Shown: in pieces, positions 1-7,934 of the stretch
How the letters are laid out: each line of letters begins with the position of its first letter
Position numbering within the stretch: position 1 is the first letter of the stretch
Assembly: GCA_002067745.1 (NCBI GenBank)
Contig: MVRU01000026.1
Location: forward strand, 1-33,012
From: Syntrophus sp. PtaU1.Bin005
Lineage (GTDB): Bacteria > Desulfobacterota > Syntrophia > Syntrophales > Syntrophaceae
Reading direction: 5' to 3'
DNA length: 33,012 bases
Position numbers and translations under genes: made by a program
Notes under the pieces: generated by a model
The model's database searches: none
Seen by the model: the letters and a program-made list of their open reading frames with translations, nothing else
What the model was told of the DNA's origin: nothing

Positions 1-31
1 TCTTCTTAGCAGGTCTCTGGTGCTCTGGGGT

Positions 32-87
32 GGTCAATTTTCGGTTAGCACAAGGCCCTTTCCCTGATCAATTTTAGGTTAGCACAA
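32..87. repeat. Pair of 22-bp IS-like direct repeats
   Basis: Two near-identical 22-bp copies lie at 32-53 and 66-87; they differ at two positions and share the core TCAATTTT-GGTTAGCACAA. Paired short repeats of this kind are found inside the ends of IS21-type elements, so I infer an IS end. No transposase lies in the window, so the rest of the element would be to the left. The second copy abuts the open frame of the YafQ-like gene and seems to have replaced its start codon. Confidence 0.4.
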
Positions 88-354
88 CCAGACGCCTGTT
101 TACACCAATCGCTTCGCAAAAGATCTGAAGCTGATACTGAAGCAAGAGCGTGACCCTAAATCCCTCAAGACCGTCATGGGGGATCTGATCGAAGAAAGAC
201 CTCTTGGCCATAAATACCAAAACCATCTCTTAATAGGCAATTTCAAGGATCGTCGAGAATGTCATATCAACCCGGATTGGTTATTGATACGTCGGATCGA
301 TGCGACCGGATCATATTTGAACGAACGGGAACCCATTCCGACTTGTTCAGGTAG
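83..354 (+). pseudogene. yafQ: YafQ/RelE-type mRNA interferase toxin, start lost and frameshifted
   Basis: The frame opens after a stop at 80-82 and shows the YafQ pattern: FAKDLKLILK near the start, then PLGHKYQNHLLIGNF, RRECHINPDWLLI, all in one frame. The expected C-terminal tail FERTGTHSDLFR is present at about 316-351 in the next frame and ends at a TAG at 352-354, so a small indel around 290-315 splits the gene. No ATG, GTG or TTG sits at the expected N-terminus, where an IS-like repeat abuts the gene. YafQ toxins are ribosome-dependent RNases paired with DinJ antitoxins; no antitoxin gene precedes it here. A non-functional remnant is the simplest reading; a sequencing error at the indel is the alternative. 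Confidence 0.75.
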
Positions 355-430
355 GTAGAGCGTATAGGCCGACGGGCCGAAGACGGGAAGCTCACAAGGT
401 AAAAATAAACACCTGTTCCGTTCCGGAAAT

Positions 431-481
431 CCGTTGAAATGGAGCAGAAACTCCCGGTTTCTTTCAACGGGTTTTATTTTT
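431..481 (+). terminator. Rho-independent terminator after the YafQ relic
   Basis: A 9-bp stem pairs 431-439 (CCGTTGAAA) with 462-470 (TTTCAACGG), followed directly by GTTTTATTTTT. The 22-nt loop is long. It closes the plus-strand toxin unit. Confidence 0.65.
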
Positions 482-505
482 AGCAAAGCATTCGATGAAT
501 TTGGA

Positions 506-1390
506 ATGGACATGCCGAAAGGACTTGACCCTTTTCAAAAGCGGATCGTGATTGAGAATCTCCATAAACATGTGGAATATCTCTCGGTCAAGATCGGAGA
601 TCGGCATCTCTGAAAAGGAAACTCCCTGGATCGGGCGGCCGAGTACATCGAATCGGTCTTCGCCGGATCTGGATATGCAGTAGAGCGCCAGTCCTATTCA
701 AGTTACGGCAAAACCGTTTCCAATCTGATTGTCGAAAAGAAGGAAGAATCGAAAGGGGTTGTGGTTGTCGGCGCCCATTACGATTCAGTTCCCGGAACAC
801 CGGGTGCGGATGACAATGCATCAGCGGTAGCCGGCCTTTTGGAACTGGCAAGATTGTGCAAAGAAAGTCCGAGCAGGAAGACCCTTGTCTTTGCCGCATT
901 TGTCAACGAAGAGCCTCCCTCTTTCGGCTCAAAGAATATGGGGAGCATGGTCTATGCAAAACGCTTGAAAGACAACAAGATTCCAATCGAGGTGATGATC
1001 TCCCTGGAGATGATCGGTTTTTTCAGTGAAGAAAGCATTCAACAGTATCCGCTGCCGGGCATGGATCTGTTCTATCCTAAAGAGGGGAATTTCATCGGAG
1101 TTGTGGGAAATTTTTCTTCATCCAGATATGTTTCTCTTTTCAAAAAGGGGATCCGGAAGCACTCGAACATGATTGCAAAGTCTCTAACGGCACCGGAATT
1201 TTTCGGTGGCATCAACCTTTCAGACCACTACGCGTTCTGGCAGCAGGGCTATCGAGCGGTCATGATCACGGATACATCCTTTTACAGGAACAGGAATTAC
1301 CATCAGGAGACGGACACCATTGATACACTCAACTTTAGGAGGATGGCCGAACTGGTCAAGGGATTGTATTTTACGCTTTTAGAAATTTGA
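506..1390 (+). pseudogene. M28-family metallopeptidase (aminopeptidase), interrupted by an in-frame TGA
   Basis: The zinc-peptidase core is intact from about 761: GAHYDSVPG with the first His/Asp ligands, GADDNASAVAG, a catalytic-type EE in FVNEEPPSFGS, and a final His in the SDHYAFW/NYHQETDT region. Homologous sequence continues upstream in the same frame (LDRAAEYIESVF, GSGYAVERQSY, then LHKHVEYLSVKIGDRHL before the break), but a TGA at 611-613 interrupts it. A GTG at 761 would give a 209-aa product lacking the N-terminal part of the fold. No signal peptide is visible before 506. It is probably a pseudogene; a base-call error at 611-613 would restore an open frame. Family members hydrolyse N-terminal residues of peptides, usually outside the cytoplasm. 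Confidence 0.7.
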
Positions 1391-1529
1391 GCCTTCCTTG
1401 ATAATATGGCCTGTGGCGGCAATCTGTACGGAGGAAAAGGGAGAGACCCACTGTGGTCCATACTGCAAGACAGAGTCATTAATGTATTGAATTGGGAAAC
1501 CATTCTTCCACCGGCAAAGGCATAGGGCA

Positions 1530-2285
1530 ATGAGTACAACGAGCAAAATCATCGATCCAGGCCGTCTTGGAAAAGAGGAAAAGGATCGCTTCATCCGCGA
1601 ACTTTATGCCGTCCAATGCCAGATCTTTCAAGGTATGGATGAAAGTACCTTTTCCAACTATATTTTCCGTCCAGACGCCGTAAGGACGAGAATCAGGATC
1701 TTTCGAAACACAAAGGGGGAGTTGGTCGGCTACCAGGGTATCCACCTGTTCGAAATGAGGTCCGTCGGTGCCCAACCCACGGCGGTTTTCAGATCTGAAG
1801 CAGGATTGCTTTTTCCTTACAGGCGGAAGCACTCCACGATTTCATTCACCTTTGCTGAATTCTGTCGATATAAGTGCCTTCATCCAATCCGAAAGTTGTA
1901 CTTCCTCGGCATACTGGTTCACCCATCAAGCTACCATCTGGTCTTTCGACACTCCTATGAGATGTATCCCACTTACAGACGTGAAACACCACCGCATATC
2001 CTTCATTCTATGTGCGACATTGCGAAGAATTTCGGAATCGAACCCGTTTTCCGGAACAACGCCCTTGTCGTTCCTGTCGGTTCGAGAGTGCAAAACGATA
2101 GAGAAGCCATGGAGTATTGGTCACACTGCAATAAGCAGGACGTCACATATTTCTTGAAGGTAAACCCTGGCTACCTCAAAGGAGAGGGGCTTCTCACCCT
2201 GGTTCCGCTTAGCTGGAAGAACTTACTGTGGATGTTCATCAGTTGGATGATCGAGGCGGGGCGGCGATTGGTTCGAAAGGAGTAG
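1530..2285 (+). CDS. Unknown 251-aa protein next to an acyl-CoA synthetase
   Basis: I do not recognise this family with certainty. The protein is soluble-looking, with an N-terminal half (about 30-110) whose pattern RIFRNTKGELVGYQGIHLFE, then a GLLFPYRRKH segment, is reminiscent of GNAT-type acyltransferases. The C-terminus has a hydrophobic, amphipathic stretch (NLLWMFISWMIEAGRRL) that could touch the membrane. The start ATG has only a weak upstream AAAGG. It ends 5 bp before the acyl-CoA synthetase gene, so the two were probably one operon, which would fit a role in acyl transfer or lipid metabolism. This functional idea is inference only. Confidence 0.6.
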   Translation: MSTTSKIIDPGRLGKEEKDRFIRELYAVQCQIFQGMDESTFSNYIFRPDAVRTRIRIFRNTKGELVGYQGIHLFEMRSVGAQPTAVFRSEAGLLFPYRRKHSTISFTFAEFCRYKCLHPIRKLYFLGILVHPSSYHLVFRHSYEMYPTYRRETPPHILHSMCDIAKNFGIEPVFRNNALVVPVGSRVQNDREAMEYWSHCNKQDVTYFLKVNPGYLKGEGLLTLVPLSWKNLLWMFISWMIEAGRRLVRKE

Positions 2286-2290
2286 TCGGT

Positions 2291-2920
2291 ATGGAAAAAG
2301 AGCCACTCGCACTCATGATTCGTGAAAGAGTCAAAAAATACGGTCAGAAGACCGCGCTGTACTATAAAGATCATGCCACCGGGCAATGGACACCGATTTC
2401 CTGGTCGGCTCTGGGTGAGCAGATCAATGCAGTCGCCAAAGCGCTGCTGGAAATCGGGGTTGAGGAAGGCGACCGGGTGGGCATCTTTTCGCAAAACCGA
2501 CCGGAATGGGCCATCGTAGATTATGGAATCCAGTCTGTCAGGGCTGTTTCTGTCCCCCTTTATGCGACCAGCAGCGCCAAACAGGTTAAGGCCATTGTCG
2601 ATGAGGCGGAGATAGGGGTGCTTTTCCTAGAGGCAAAGGCGCAGCTCCAACGGGTTAAATCCATTATAAATACCTGTTGGTATGTCCAGAGAGTGATCGT
2701 TTTTGACAAGGGGATTCCTTTCTGTGGCGATGAGCGTTTTCTGGACTTTGGGGAATTCGTCTCGTTGGGGAGAAGATCCCGCAAAGGGGAAGAACTCGAG
2801 AAGCGCCTGAGCAGAGGGACTGCCAACGATCTTGCCACGATTGTTTATACATCTGGAACGAAAGGTGAACCCAAGGGCGCCATGCTCACCTCGGGCAACT
2901 TCTTCTGGGTGCTGTATGAT
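2291..2920 (+). pseudogene. Long-chain acyl-CoA synthetase (AMP-forming), 5' fragment
   Basis: The start ATG is preceded by AAGGAG at 2277-2282. The first ~208 residues match the N-terminal part of AMP-forming acyl-CoA synthetases: ISWSALGEQINAVAKALLE, GDRVGIFSQNRPEW, AVSVPLYATSS, and the ATP-binding loop YTSGTKGEPKGAMLT at about 2846-2890. Soon after, at about 2910-2920, similarity stops. The frame stays open into unrelated sequence and ends at 3934. Family members are about 500-650 residues, so the A5, A8 and A10 catalytic motifs and the C-terminal domain are missing and are not elsewhere in the window. The gene was probably cut by insertion of, or a deletion next to, the mobile module that follows. 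Confidence 0.75.
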
Positions 2921-2962
2921 TCGGAAAACACTGAACACGAGGCTGCCAACTGTTCAATTCCA

Positions 2963-3934
2963 ATGACCAGCAAAAAACCATCAACGACGCCTAAAAAAAT
3001 AGGATATGGTGATTTTGTTCAGATTTTTAAAATAGGATCAGCAGAAGTTGATAACTGGGACAATTTTGAGGTACGATCTAACGGCGTATATGTAAAAAAC
3101 CCTGAATCATATAAAGATTGTTTTCTCACTCCTGATGAACTGGCCACACTAACTGCACACCCAATCGGCAACCTATCCGAACCGGCATTAGCCTTTCCTT
3201 GTTCAAAAAAAGAGCTTATCAGATTTATAGATTTTTATGGACTTGCAGGCTTTTTAAATACGGAAGCCCTTAAAATGGCGGCTGATGGTCCAGAAGCAGT
3301 CGAAACAGAACAGGAAACCGCCACACAATTTGCTGTGTCATTGCCACCGGTCCACCAAACGGTCAACTTTTTTACTAAGGGCAATGGCGGTATTTGGCAT
3401 ATCGGATATGACGGGAAAACTGAAATTTTCAGACACCTTGTAGGCTTTTTATATCTCGCTTATCTTTTAGAAAGGCCCGGACAAGATGTTCACTGCACTG
3501 AAATCTATCAGACAGAAAAACCTGCCAATTCCATAACAAGCAACAAAGCGATAGCGGAAGGTCTCAGTCTGGGTTCAACATCACGGACAATCGTACATGG
3601 TGTTGACCAAGAAGAACCTCCGACTCGAGAATCTCTTAAGAAACATTTAGATCAATTGTGGGCAGATTATTATGATGCTGAATCTGACCTTGAACGCAAA
3701 GAGATTCTCGCTGAAATTACGATGGTTAAACAATCATTAAATGCGGAAAGAACACAGCACGATCTTCACAGCGCTAAAGTCCAAACTTACATAAAGAAAG
3801 GCATCGACCGCGCCATATCTGCCCTAGATAAGGCAGGCATGAACAGTCTCGCTGAACATCTCAAATTACATATAAACCCAAATGGCAAGTATGGATATAT
3901 CTATACTGGAACAGCCTGGGAAATTACCTTATAA
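2963..3934 (+). CDS. Unknown protein with a C-terminal domain seen in bacterial regulators/ATPases
   Basis: I place the start at the ATG 2963 (MTSKKPSTTPKK), where the lysine-rich mobile-element sequence begins; the same frame is fused upstream to the acyl-CoA synthetase fragment, so a 548-aa chimera from 2291 is formally possible. No good ribosome site precedes 2963. About residues 140-180 show GGIWHIGYDGKTEIFRHLVGF and YLAYLLERPGQDVHC, a pattern I recall at the C-terminus of some large signalling and ATPase proteins. It is followed, as in those proteins, by a charged helical stretch and a tail of the type IKKGIDRAI...LAEHL...GYIYTG. The molecular role is unknown. A strong terminator follows. 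Confidence 0.6.
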   Translation: MTSKKPSTTPKKIGYGDFVQIFKIGSAEVDNWDNFEVRSNGVYVKNPESYKDCFLTPDELATLTAHPIGNLSEPALAFPCSKKELIRFIDFYGLAGFLNTEALKMAADGPEAVETEQETATQFAVSLPPVHQTVNFFTKGNGGIWHIGYDGKTEIFRHLVGFLYLAYLLERPGQDVHCTEIYQTEKPANSITSNKAIAEGLSLGSTSRTIVHGVDQEEPPTRESLKKHLDQLWADYYDAESDLERKEILAEITMVKQSLNAERTQHDLHSAKVQTYIKKGIDRAISALDKAGMNSLAEHLKLHINPNGKYGYIYTGTAWEITL

Positions 3935-3971
3935 GAAAAATATTTTACCCACTTTTTTAGAAGCCCGGGAG

Positions 3972-4011
3972 AAGTCACTACAACATATCAATTGTAGTGA
4001 CTTTTTTGTTT
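3972..4011 (+). terminator. Strong Rho-independent terminator
   Basis: A perfect 12-bp stem (AAGTCACTACAA at 3972-3983 with its complement at 3992-4003), an 8-nt loop, then TTTTTGTTTTT. It ends transcription of the preceding plus-strand gene and insulates the replication module. Confidence 0.9.
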
Positions 4012-4034
4012 TTCTTCCATTTATCACCATCTTA

Positions 4035-4074
4035 TCTGCCATGTTTCTGTTCTCCAATGGCAGAAGTCTGCCAT
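4035..4074 (+). promoter_or_regulatory. Operator-like repeats before the primase operon
   Basis: The octamer TCTGCCAT occurs at 4035-4042, inverted (ATGGCAGA) at 4057-4064, and again direct at 4067-4074. The three copies lie between the upstream terminator and the first gene of the replication operon, where a repressor site would be expected. The first two could also form an RNA hairpin without a U-run. No cognate regulator is identified. Confidence 0.4.
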
Positions 4075-4141
4075 CAAAAAACTGACATGTAATCAGCAGG
4101 GGTCATCAAACTTCCTGACTTTACCCTGAAGGAGCATGGTT

Positions 4142-4507
4142 ATGTTAGACAAAAAATTGCAGAATGATGTCGTAAACACGGGCAAAGCGGATTTCATATA
4201 CGTTAACAACGATGGTTCTCGATTATCACCTGAGATCGCAAAACTCATCAGGGACGGTGGTTATCAGTTATCTGATGTCGCTCTAATGCTGATCGAAGCT
4301 GTCGCAGCTGAGTTGGGTAATCCCGATAGTTTTACTGCCCGACATAAGATTAATAAGGGTTCAAAGTCGTTTCCCTATAATCACCGAACACTAGCCAACC
4401 GGGATTCTTTGGGAACCGGACCAAAAGACCATATTAATATCGGTAAATATAAGTTTTACAGAAATCTTTCCATCTTGGAGATGCTGTGCAAGGACCTGAG
4501 CAAGTAA
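4142..4507 (+). CDS. Small unknown protein, first gene of the replication module
   Basis: I chose the ATG at 4142 (MLDKKLQNDV) over that at 4136: the GAAGGAG ribosome site ends at 4134, only 1 nt from the first ATG but 7 nt from the second. The 121-aa product has no signal peptide or membrane segment. The part LSPEIAKLIRDGGYQLSDVALMLIEAVAAELG is probably helical. I recognise no family. It lies 12 bp upstream of the primase-like gene, so it is probably co-expressed and may be an accessory to replication or a regulator. Confidence 0.65.
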   Translation: MLDKKLQNDVVNTGKADFIYVNNDGSRLSPEIAKLIRDGGYQLSDVALMLIEAVAAELGNPDSFTARHKINKGSKSFPYNHRTLANRDSLGTGPKDHINIGKYKFYRNLSILEMLCKDLSK

Positions 4508-4519
4508 GGAGCACAGCCG

Positions 4520-5488
4520 ATGAATACTGACAATCCTTTAATCAAACGCTTCAATCAACGGCTGTCTGAGATCCCAGAACCCGGCGGAGGGCAATGTCAT
4601 GTAGCACTGCTTGGTGTGGCAAACGTGGGAGTCATGGCTGGGGTAGCACCTGAAATAATTTTCGATGAGATCCGGCAGTCTATCCCACCTGGCCGACGAA
4701 AAGTTTCTGATAGAGAGATTCAGGAGGCAATCAACAGAGCCCTGCAAGATACTGGTAAGCAATCCAGAACTTTCAAGAAGAAGTCGGAACCTGTTGTTAA
4801 AGATGGCAAAGAGGCACTCAAGCGTATTCTCGAAAAGTCTGTTTCCTGTGATGAAGCTGATCTTTGGGATGCGTCCCCTTACCGCTTGTCCTGGGAACCA
4901 TCGATTGAAGATGCAATTCACTTTCTTAAGACTTTTTTTCATTCAGATGATCTTGTTTTTATCGGGGATCGGACAGAGCCCGGCATCCCGGGTACGAATA
5001 TCCGTACAGTTGCCGATTGGATTTCATTCTTTAAGTATGGCGGAACGGCTGGCCCTTTCTTCATCATTAATCCTCTTGACGGAATTCCCCGACTTAAGAA
5101 TACCTATCAGGGTGAAACGTATCGTGGTGATCAGAATATAAAAGTATTCCGCCACGCTCTCATTGAGTTTGACGATCTTTCCCATGATGATCAAATCCGC
5201 TTCTGGATGGCGATCAATTTACCTGTCCGAGCCCTTATAGATACAGGCGGTAAAAGCATCCATGGGCTGATTGATGTTTCACCTCTGGAAATTCGAACGG
5301 CCGATGACTGGAATCGACACATTAAACAACGCCTTTACGATGAACGGCTTGTCCCCCTCGGGGTAGATCGGGCTTGCAAGAATCCGGCAAGGCTGTCAAG
5401 GTTGCCTGGAGTAATTCGACAGGAATCAGGAAAAATGCAACGCCTCCTTTGGTTGTCCCCAACAGGAAGGAGGTGCATGAATGTCTGA
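4520..5488 (+). CDS. Primase-like protein of a mobile element
   Basis: A ribosome site (TAAGGAG) precedes the ATG. The central and C-terminal parts look like phage/plasmid primases of the archaeo-eukaryotic type: HALIEFDDLS as a metal-binding acidic motif, TGGKSIHGLI as the GxSxH-type nucleotide-binding motif, and DRACKNPARLSRLPGVIR near the C-terminus. The N-terminal GGGQCHVALLGVANVGVMAGVAP and DREIQEAINRAL resemble the N-terminal region of primase proteins in integrated elements. It would make primers for element replication, together with the helicase whose start overlaps its end by 8 bp. The assignment rests on motifs read by eye. Confidence 0.7.
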   Translation: MNTDNPLIKRFNQRLSEIPEPGGGQCHVALLGVANVGVMAGVAPEIIFDEIRQSIPPGRRKVSDREIQEAINRALQDTGKQSRTFKKKSEPVVKDGKEALKRILEKSVSCDEADLWDASPYRLSWEPSIEDAIHFLKTFFHSDDLVFIGDRTEPGIPGTNIRTVADWISFFKYGGTAGPFFIINPLDGIPRLKNTYQGETYRGDQNIKVFRHALIEFDDLSHDDQIRFWMAINLPVRALIDTGGKSIHGLIDVSPLEIRTADDWNRHIKQRLYDERLVPLGVDRACKNPARLSRLPGVIRQESGKMQRLLWLSPTGRRCMNV

Positions 5489-6506
5489 AAATGACTTTTT
5501 CGCTGGAATTGACGCTCAGTTAGATACATGGGAAATACGGACTCTGGCCGATGCTTTTAAACCACGCCCCCCGTTGCAATACGCCATTACTGGACTGTTT
5601 CCTCTTCCAAGTTTGACAATCGTCTTCGGAGCGCCGGGCACCTTGAAATCAATGCTTCTAGGCAGTGCGGCGCTCCATGTGGCTGGGGGGCTGCCCTGGC
5701 TTGGCAGGAAGGTAAAGGCGTTTCCGACCATGTGGCTGGATATGGACAATGGGAAACGCCGAACAGATGAACGCTTTGAGGCTTTGGCGCGTCACTTGGG
5801 ACTGAATGAAGGAACCCCCTTTTTTTACATCTCAATGCCAACACCAATGTTTAACGCTGGTGATACCGGCGATACTGAGGCCATGGTTAACCGCATGATC
5901 TCAAGAGGGATCAAATTGCTTTTCATTGATAACCTAGGCCTGATTAGTCCAGGAGCAGATGAAAACAGTGACGCCATGGTGAAAGTCATGGGGAACCTGC
6001 GATTACTGGCGGAGCTGACTGGCGCGGCTGTCGTAATAATTCACCATCAAAGAAAAAAAAGCAAACAAACCCAAACTGCGCGAACCGGTGAAACACTTCG
6101 AGGACACTCCAGTATCGAAGCATCCTTAGATCTGGCCTTGTTAGTCGAACGCGAGTTTGACAGCGACATAATCACAGTTCGTTCTACAAAAACTCGCGAC
6201 ACAGAGGTGCGGCCATTCTGTGCGGAATGGCGATATGAACATAAGCCCGAAACAGATGAACTCGAAACAGCGGGTTTTGTATCAGCAGATGGGGAGAATT
6301 CATCAGAGACGATTCTTGAAAAGGCCATTATCGAAACTGTATCCAGCAACGCATTAATCAATCAAACGAAGCTAAAAGACGATGTCATGAAGCTTACCGG
6401 GATAGGAAGAAATCAGGTTATCAATATGATCCGCTCTCTGGAGGTTAGAAAAGCCTTAAATGTCAAACCTGGTTCGAACAATGAGAAACTGTATTATATT
6501 GAATAA
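5481..6506 (+). CDS. RepA/AAA_25-like replicative helicase
   Basis: A near-consensus AGGAGGT site lies 9 nt upstream of the ATG, inside the end of the primase gene. The RecA-type ATPase core runs from about residue 40: Walker A GAPGTLKS (Ala-Pro-Gly-Thr form of GxxGxxKS), WLDMDNGKRRTDERF, Walker B LLFIDNLGLI, then AAVVIIHHQRKKS and SSIEASLDLALLVER. This is the usual order in plasmid RepA and phage AAA_25 helicases. The C-terminal ~80 residues (SSNALINQTKLKDDVMKLTGIGRNQVINMI, read as a winged helix) may bind DNA. It would unwind DNA at the element's origin, a candidate for which starts right after the stop codon. Confidence 0.8.
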   Translation: MSENDFFAGIDAQLDTWEIRTLADAFKPRPPLQYAITGLFPLPSLTIVFGAPGTLKSMLLGSAALHVAGGLPWLGRKVKAFPTMWLDMDNGKRRTDERFEALARHLGLNEGTPFFYISMPTPMFNAGDTGDTEAMVNRMISRGIKLLFIDNLGLISPGADENSDAMVKVMGNLRLLAELTGAAVVIIHHQRKKSKQTQTARTGETLRGHSSIEASLDLALLVEREFDSDIITVRSTKTRDTEVRPFCAEWRYEHKPETDELETAGFVSADGENSSETILEKAIIETVSSNALINQTKLKDDVMKLTGIGRNQVINMIRSLEVRKALNVKPGSNNEKLYYIE

Positions 6507-6507
6507 A

Positions 6508-6623
6508 TTGGGTTTGCCGGTTTGCCTACCTTGACTGGAATACCCTCGGGAAACCGGCCTGCCAATATGTTGATTTGGGTTTGCCGGTTTTACCCCCCCT
6601 TTATAGGGGGTAAAACGGTAAAC
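6508..6623. repeat. Origin-like repeats and long hairpin behind the helicase gene
   Basis: The core GCCGGTTT is found direct at 6516-6523 and 6583-6590 and inverted at 6551-6558. The direct copies sit in longer identical blocks starting TTGGGTTTGCCGG. The second copy leads into a hairpin (6584-6618) that pairs GTTTTACCCCC with GGGGGTAAAAC around a short AT loop. It is followed to 6844 by AT-rich DNA without genes. Repeats beside a primase and helicase suggest a replication origin (inference); a terminator is unlikely because no T-run follows the stem. Confidence 0.45.
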
Positions 6624-6844
6624 TGGACAGGATACCGGAAAGAAGAGAAAAAGAGGGAGGCAAAAACCTAAGAAATCAAAGGCCCGTTAATTCGTAATTC
6701 AAGAGATGCAGAATGCATAAAAAAGACGCAAAAAACTACATTTCAAATTAGCAAAATAACTATAGTTAAAGGTAGTTACAGCTTATTTTATACAAATAGA
6801 ACACTATTTTGGTTAATGATTTCGAAAAAAATCTGAGGTTCAGC

Positions 6845-7447
6845 ATGGGTGGATGGGGTTCAGGTAGAGGGAATAGTTACTCGAAGAAAAAAACAACTGA
6901 AAGCCAGCACCGGATTGATATCCGATGGTTGAAGAATCACGGATGCTTAAATCCTGGATCTATAGGTTCATTATCCTGGTCATATAGGGGTGAACAAACC
7001 GGTTCCATCGGTTACAGGATGGAAGCAAACCGCTTGATATTGAACTATAGGCACCGGCCCCATGGTGTGGATTGGGAACAAGAAGTGGAACAAGCCATTA
7101 CCTTTGACCGAACAACATGTAACTATGGCGGTCAGCGAAGATGGTTTCTATGCCCCCGCTGTTGGAAGAGGGTTGCAGTGCTGTATGGTGTGGAAAAATT
7201 TTTTCTTTGCAGGCATTGTTACAGGCTTACATATGGTAGCCAGCAGGAGGGTGCAGTTGATCGAATGATGAGGAAGCAAAGGAAAATCAGGGAACGATTG
7301 CACGCCAGTCAAATTCTCGTTGACCCAATATTGTTCAAACCAAAAGGAATGCACCAAAAAACTTTTGATCGCTTGCGGGAAGACGCGGATTATGCAAGTA
7401 AGCTTTCTTCTCTGATTATATGTCAGCGATTAGGGATCAAAATTTGA
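6845..7447 (+). CDS. Zinc-ribbon protein of the MGGWGSGR type, mobile-element associated
   Basis: I chose the ATG at 6845 because GAGG lies 6 nt upstream and because MGGWGSGR is the typical N-terminus of this widespread hypothetical family. The 200-aa product has two cysteine pairs at roughly residues 102-128, CPRC then CRHC, a likely zinc ribbon, followed by a basic helical stretch (DRMMRKQRKIRERLH). Proteins of this type commonly occur in phages and integrated elements, but their function is not known to me. It is separated from the helicase gene by the origin-like region. Nucleic-acid binding is plausible. Confidence 0.7.
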   Translation: MGGWGSGRGNSYSKKKTTESQHRIDIRWLKNHGCLNPGSIGSLSWSYRGEQTGSIGYRMEANRLILNYRHRPHGVDWEQEVEQAITFDRTTCNYGGQRRWFLCPRCWKRVAVLYGVEKFFLCRHCYRLTYGSQQEGAVDRMMRKQRKIRERLHASQILVDPILFKPKGMHQKTFDRLREDADYASKLSSLIICQRLGIKI

Positions 7448-7499
7448 TGATTTTAAAGTGCTAACAATCTAATGCTTGGTAGAGAGCTCAAGAGAGAAT

Positions 7500-7917
7500 G
7501 TCCGGTCTTGGAACGTCGATTCAGTGCTTGGGCTCGGTCGACCCATTCGTCCGATCCTGATCCAGCACCCAGCAGAGCCCATAAATGGCCGTGTTGGTGT
7601 CGGTATCTCTCCGCGCATGTCAGGTATGGATGACACCTAGTTTGAAGCTCGAGGGATGAAGCAGTTGCCACAGGGAGCGCGATCCAACACCCATCCTTGC
7701 TGTTAAGACGAAGCCTGCCGGGGGATGCATTGGCAGCTCCCAGAATGACATCTATGAGAGTTGGTCCCACATCGCGATCTGCGGCTCAGTCGGCGAGGTC
7801 CTGGTACAACAACTGAGGCTACGCACCGTCCAGATAGCCGCGACGGATTTCCTCCGCCGACTGGATCTCGACTAAGCTACCGAGAGCATCTCCGGCGAAC
7901 TGGCCAAGGAGGCAGCC
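7500..7917 (-). pseudogene. Relic of a second ADP-ribosylglycohydrolase (DraG-like)
   Basis: Minus-strand 7917-7819 encodes GCLLGQFAGDALGSLVE and SAEEIRRGYLDG, the typical N-terminus of DraG-type hydrolases, then a stop. Further down, from 7670, another frame reads WQLLHPSSFKLGVIHT, a stop, then at 7607-7593 DTDTN and TAIYG, the family's C-terminal metal-binding motif; ALLGAG then follows one frame over. The middle of the gene with the SDDT-type motif is gone. This fills the 480-bp gap behind the ADP-ribosylglycohydrolase::VOC gene. It is not a copy of that gene: the residues around the motifs differ. I see no other gene in this gap. Confidence 0.75.
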
Positions 7918-7934
7918 CTAGGCACGACTAATCA

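Noticed and set aside
611-613. TGA in the M28 gene as a selenocysteine codon
   Set aside because: M28 peptidases are not known selenoproteins, the site is not at the active centre and no SECIS-like hairpin was evident right after it.
2291-3934. One genuine 548-residue acyl-CoA synthetase
   Set aside because: Only the first ~208 residues match the family; the rest lacks all downstream catalytic motifs and shows a different domain and composition.
7453-7770. A 105-codon minus-strand open frame
   Set aside because: Fragments of ADP-ribosylglycohydrolase similarity jump between frames here, so the open stretch is part of a pseudogene and not a gene of its own.
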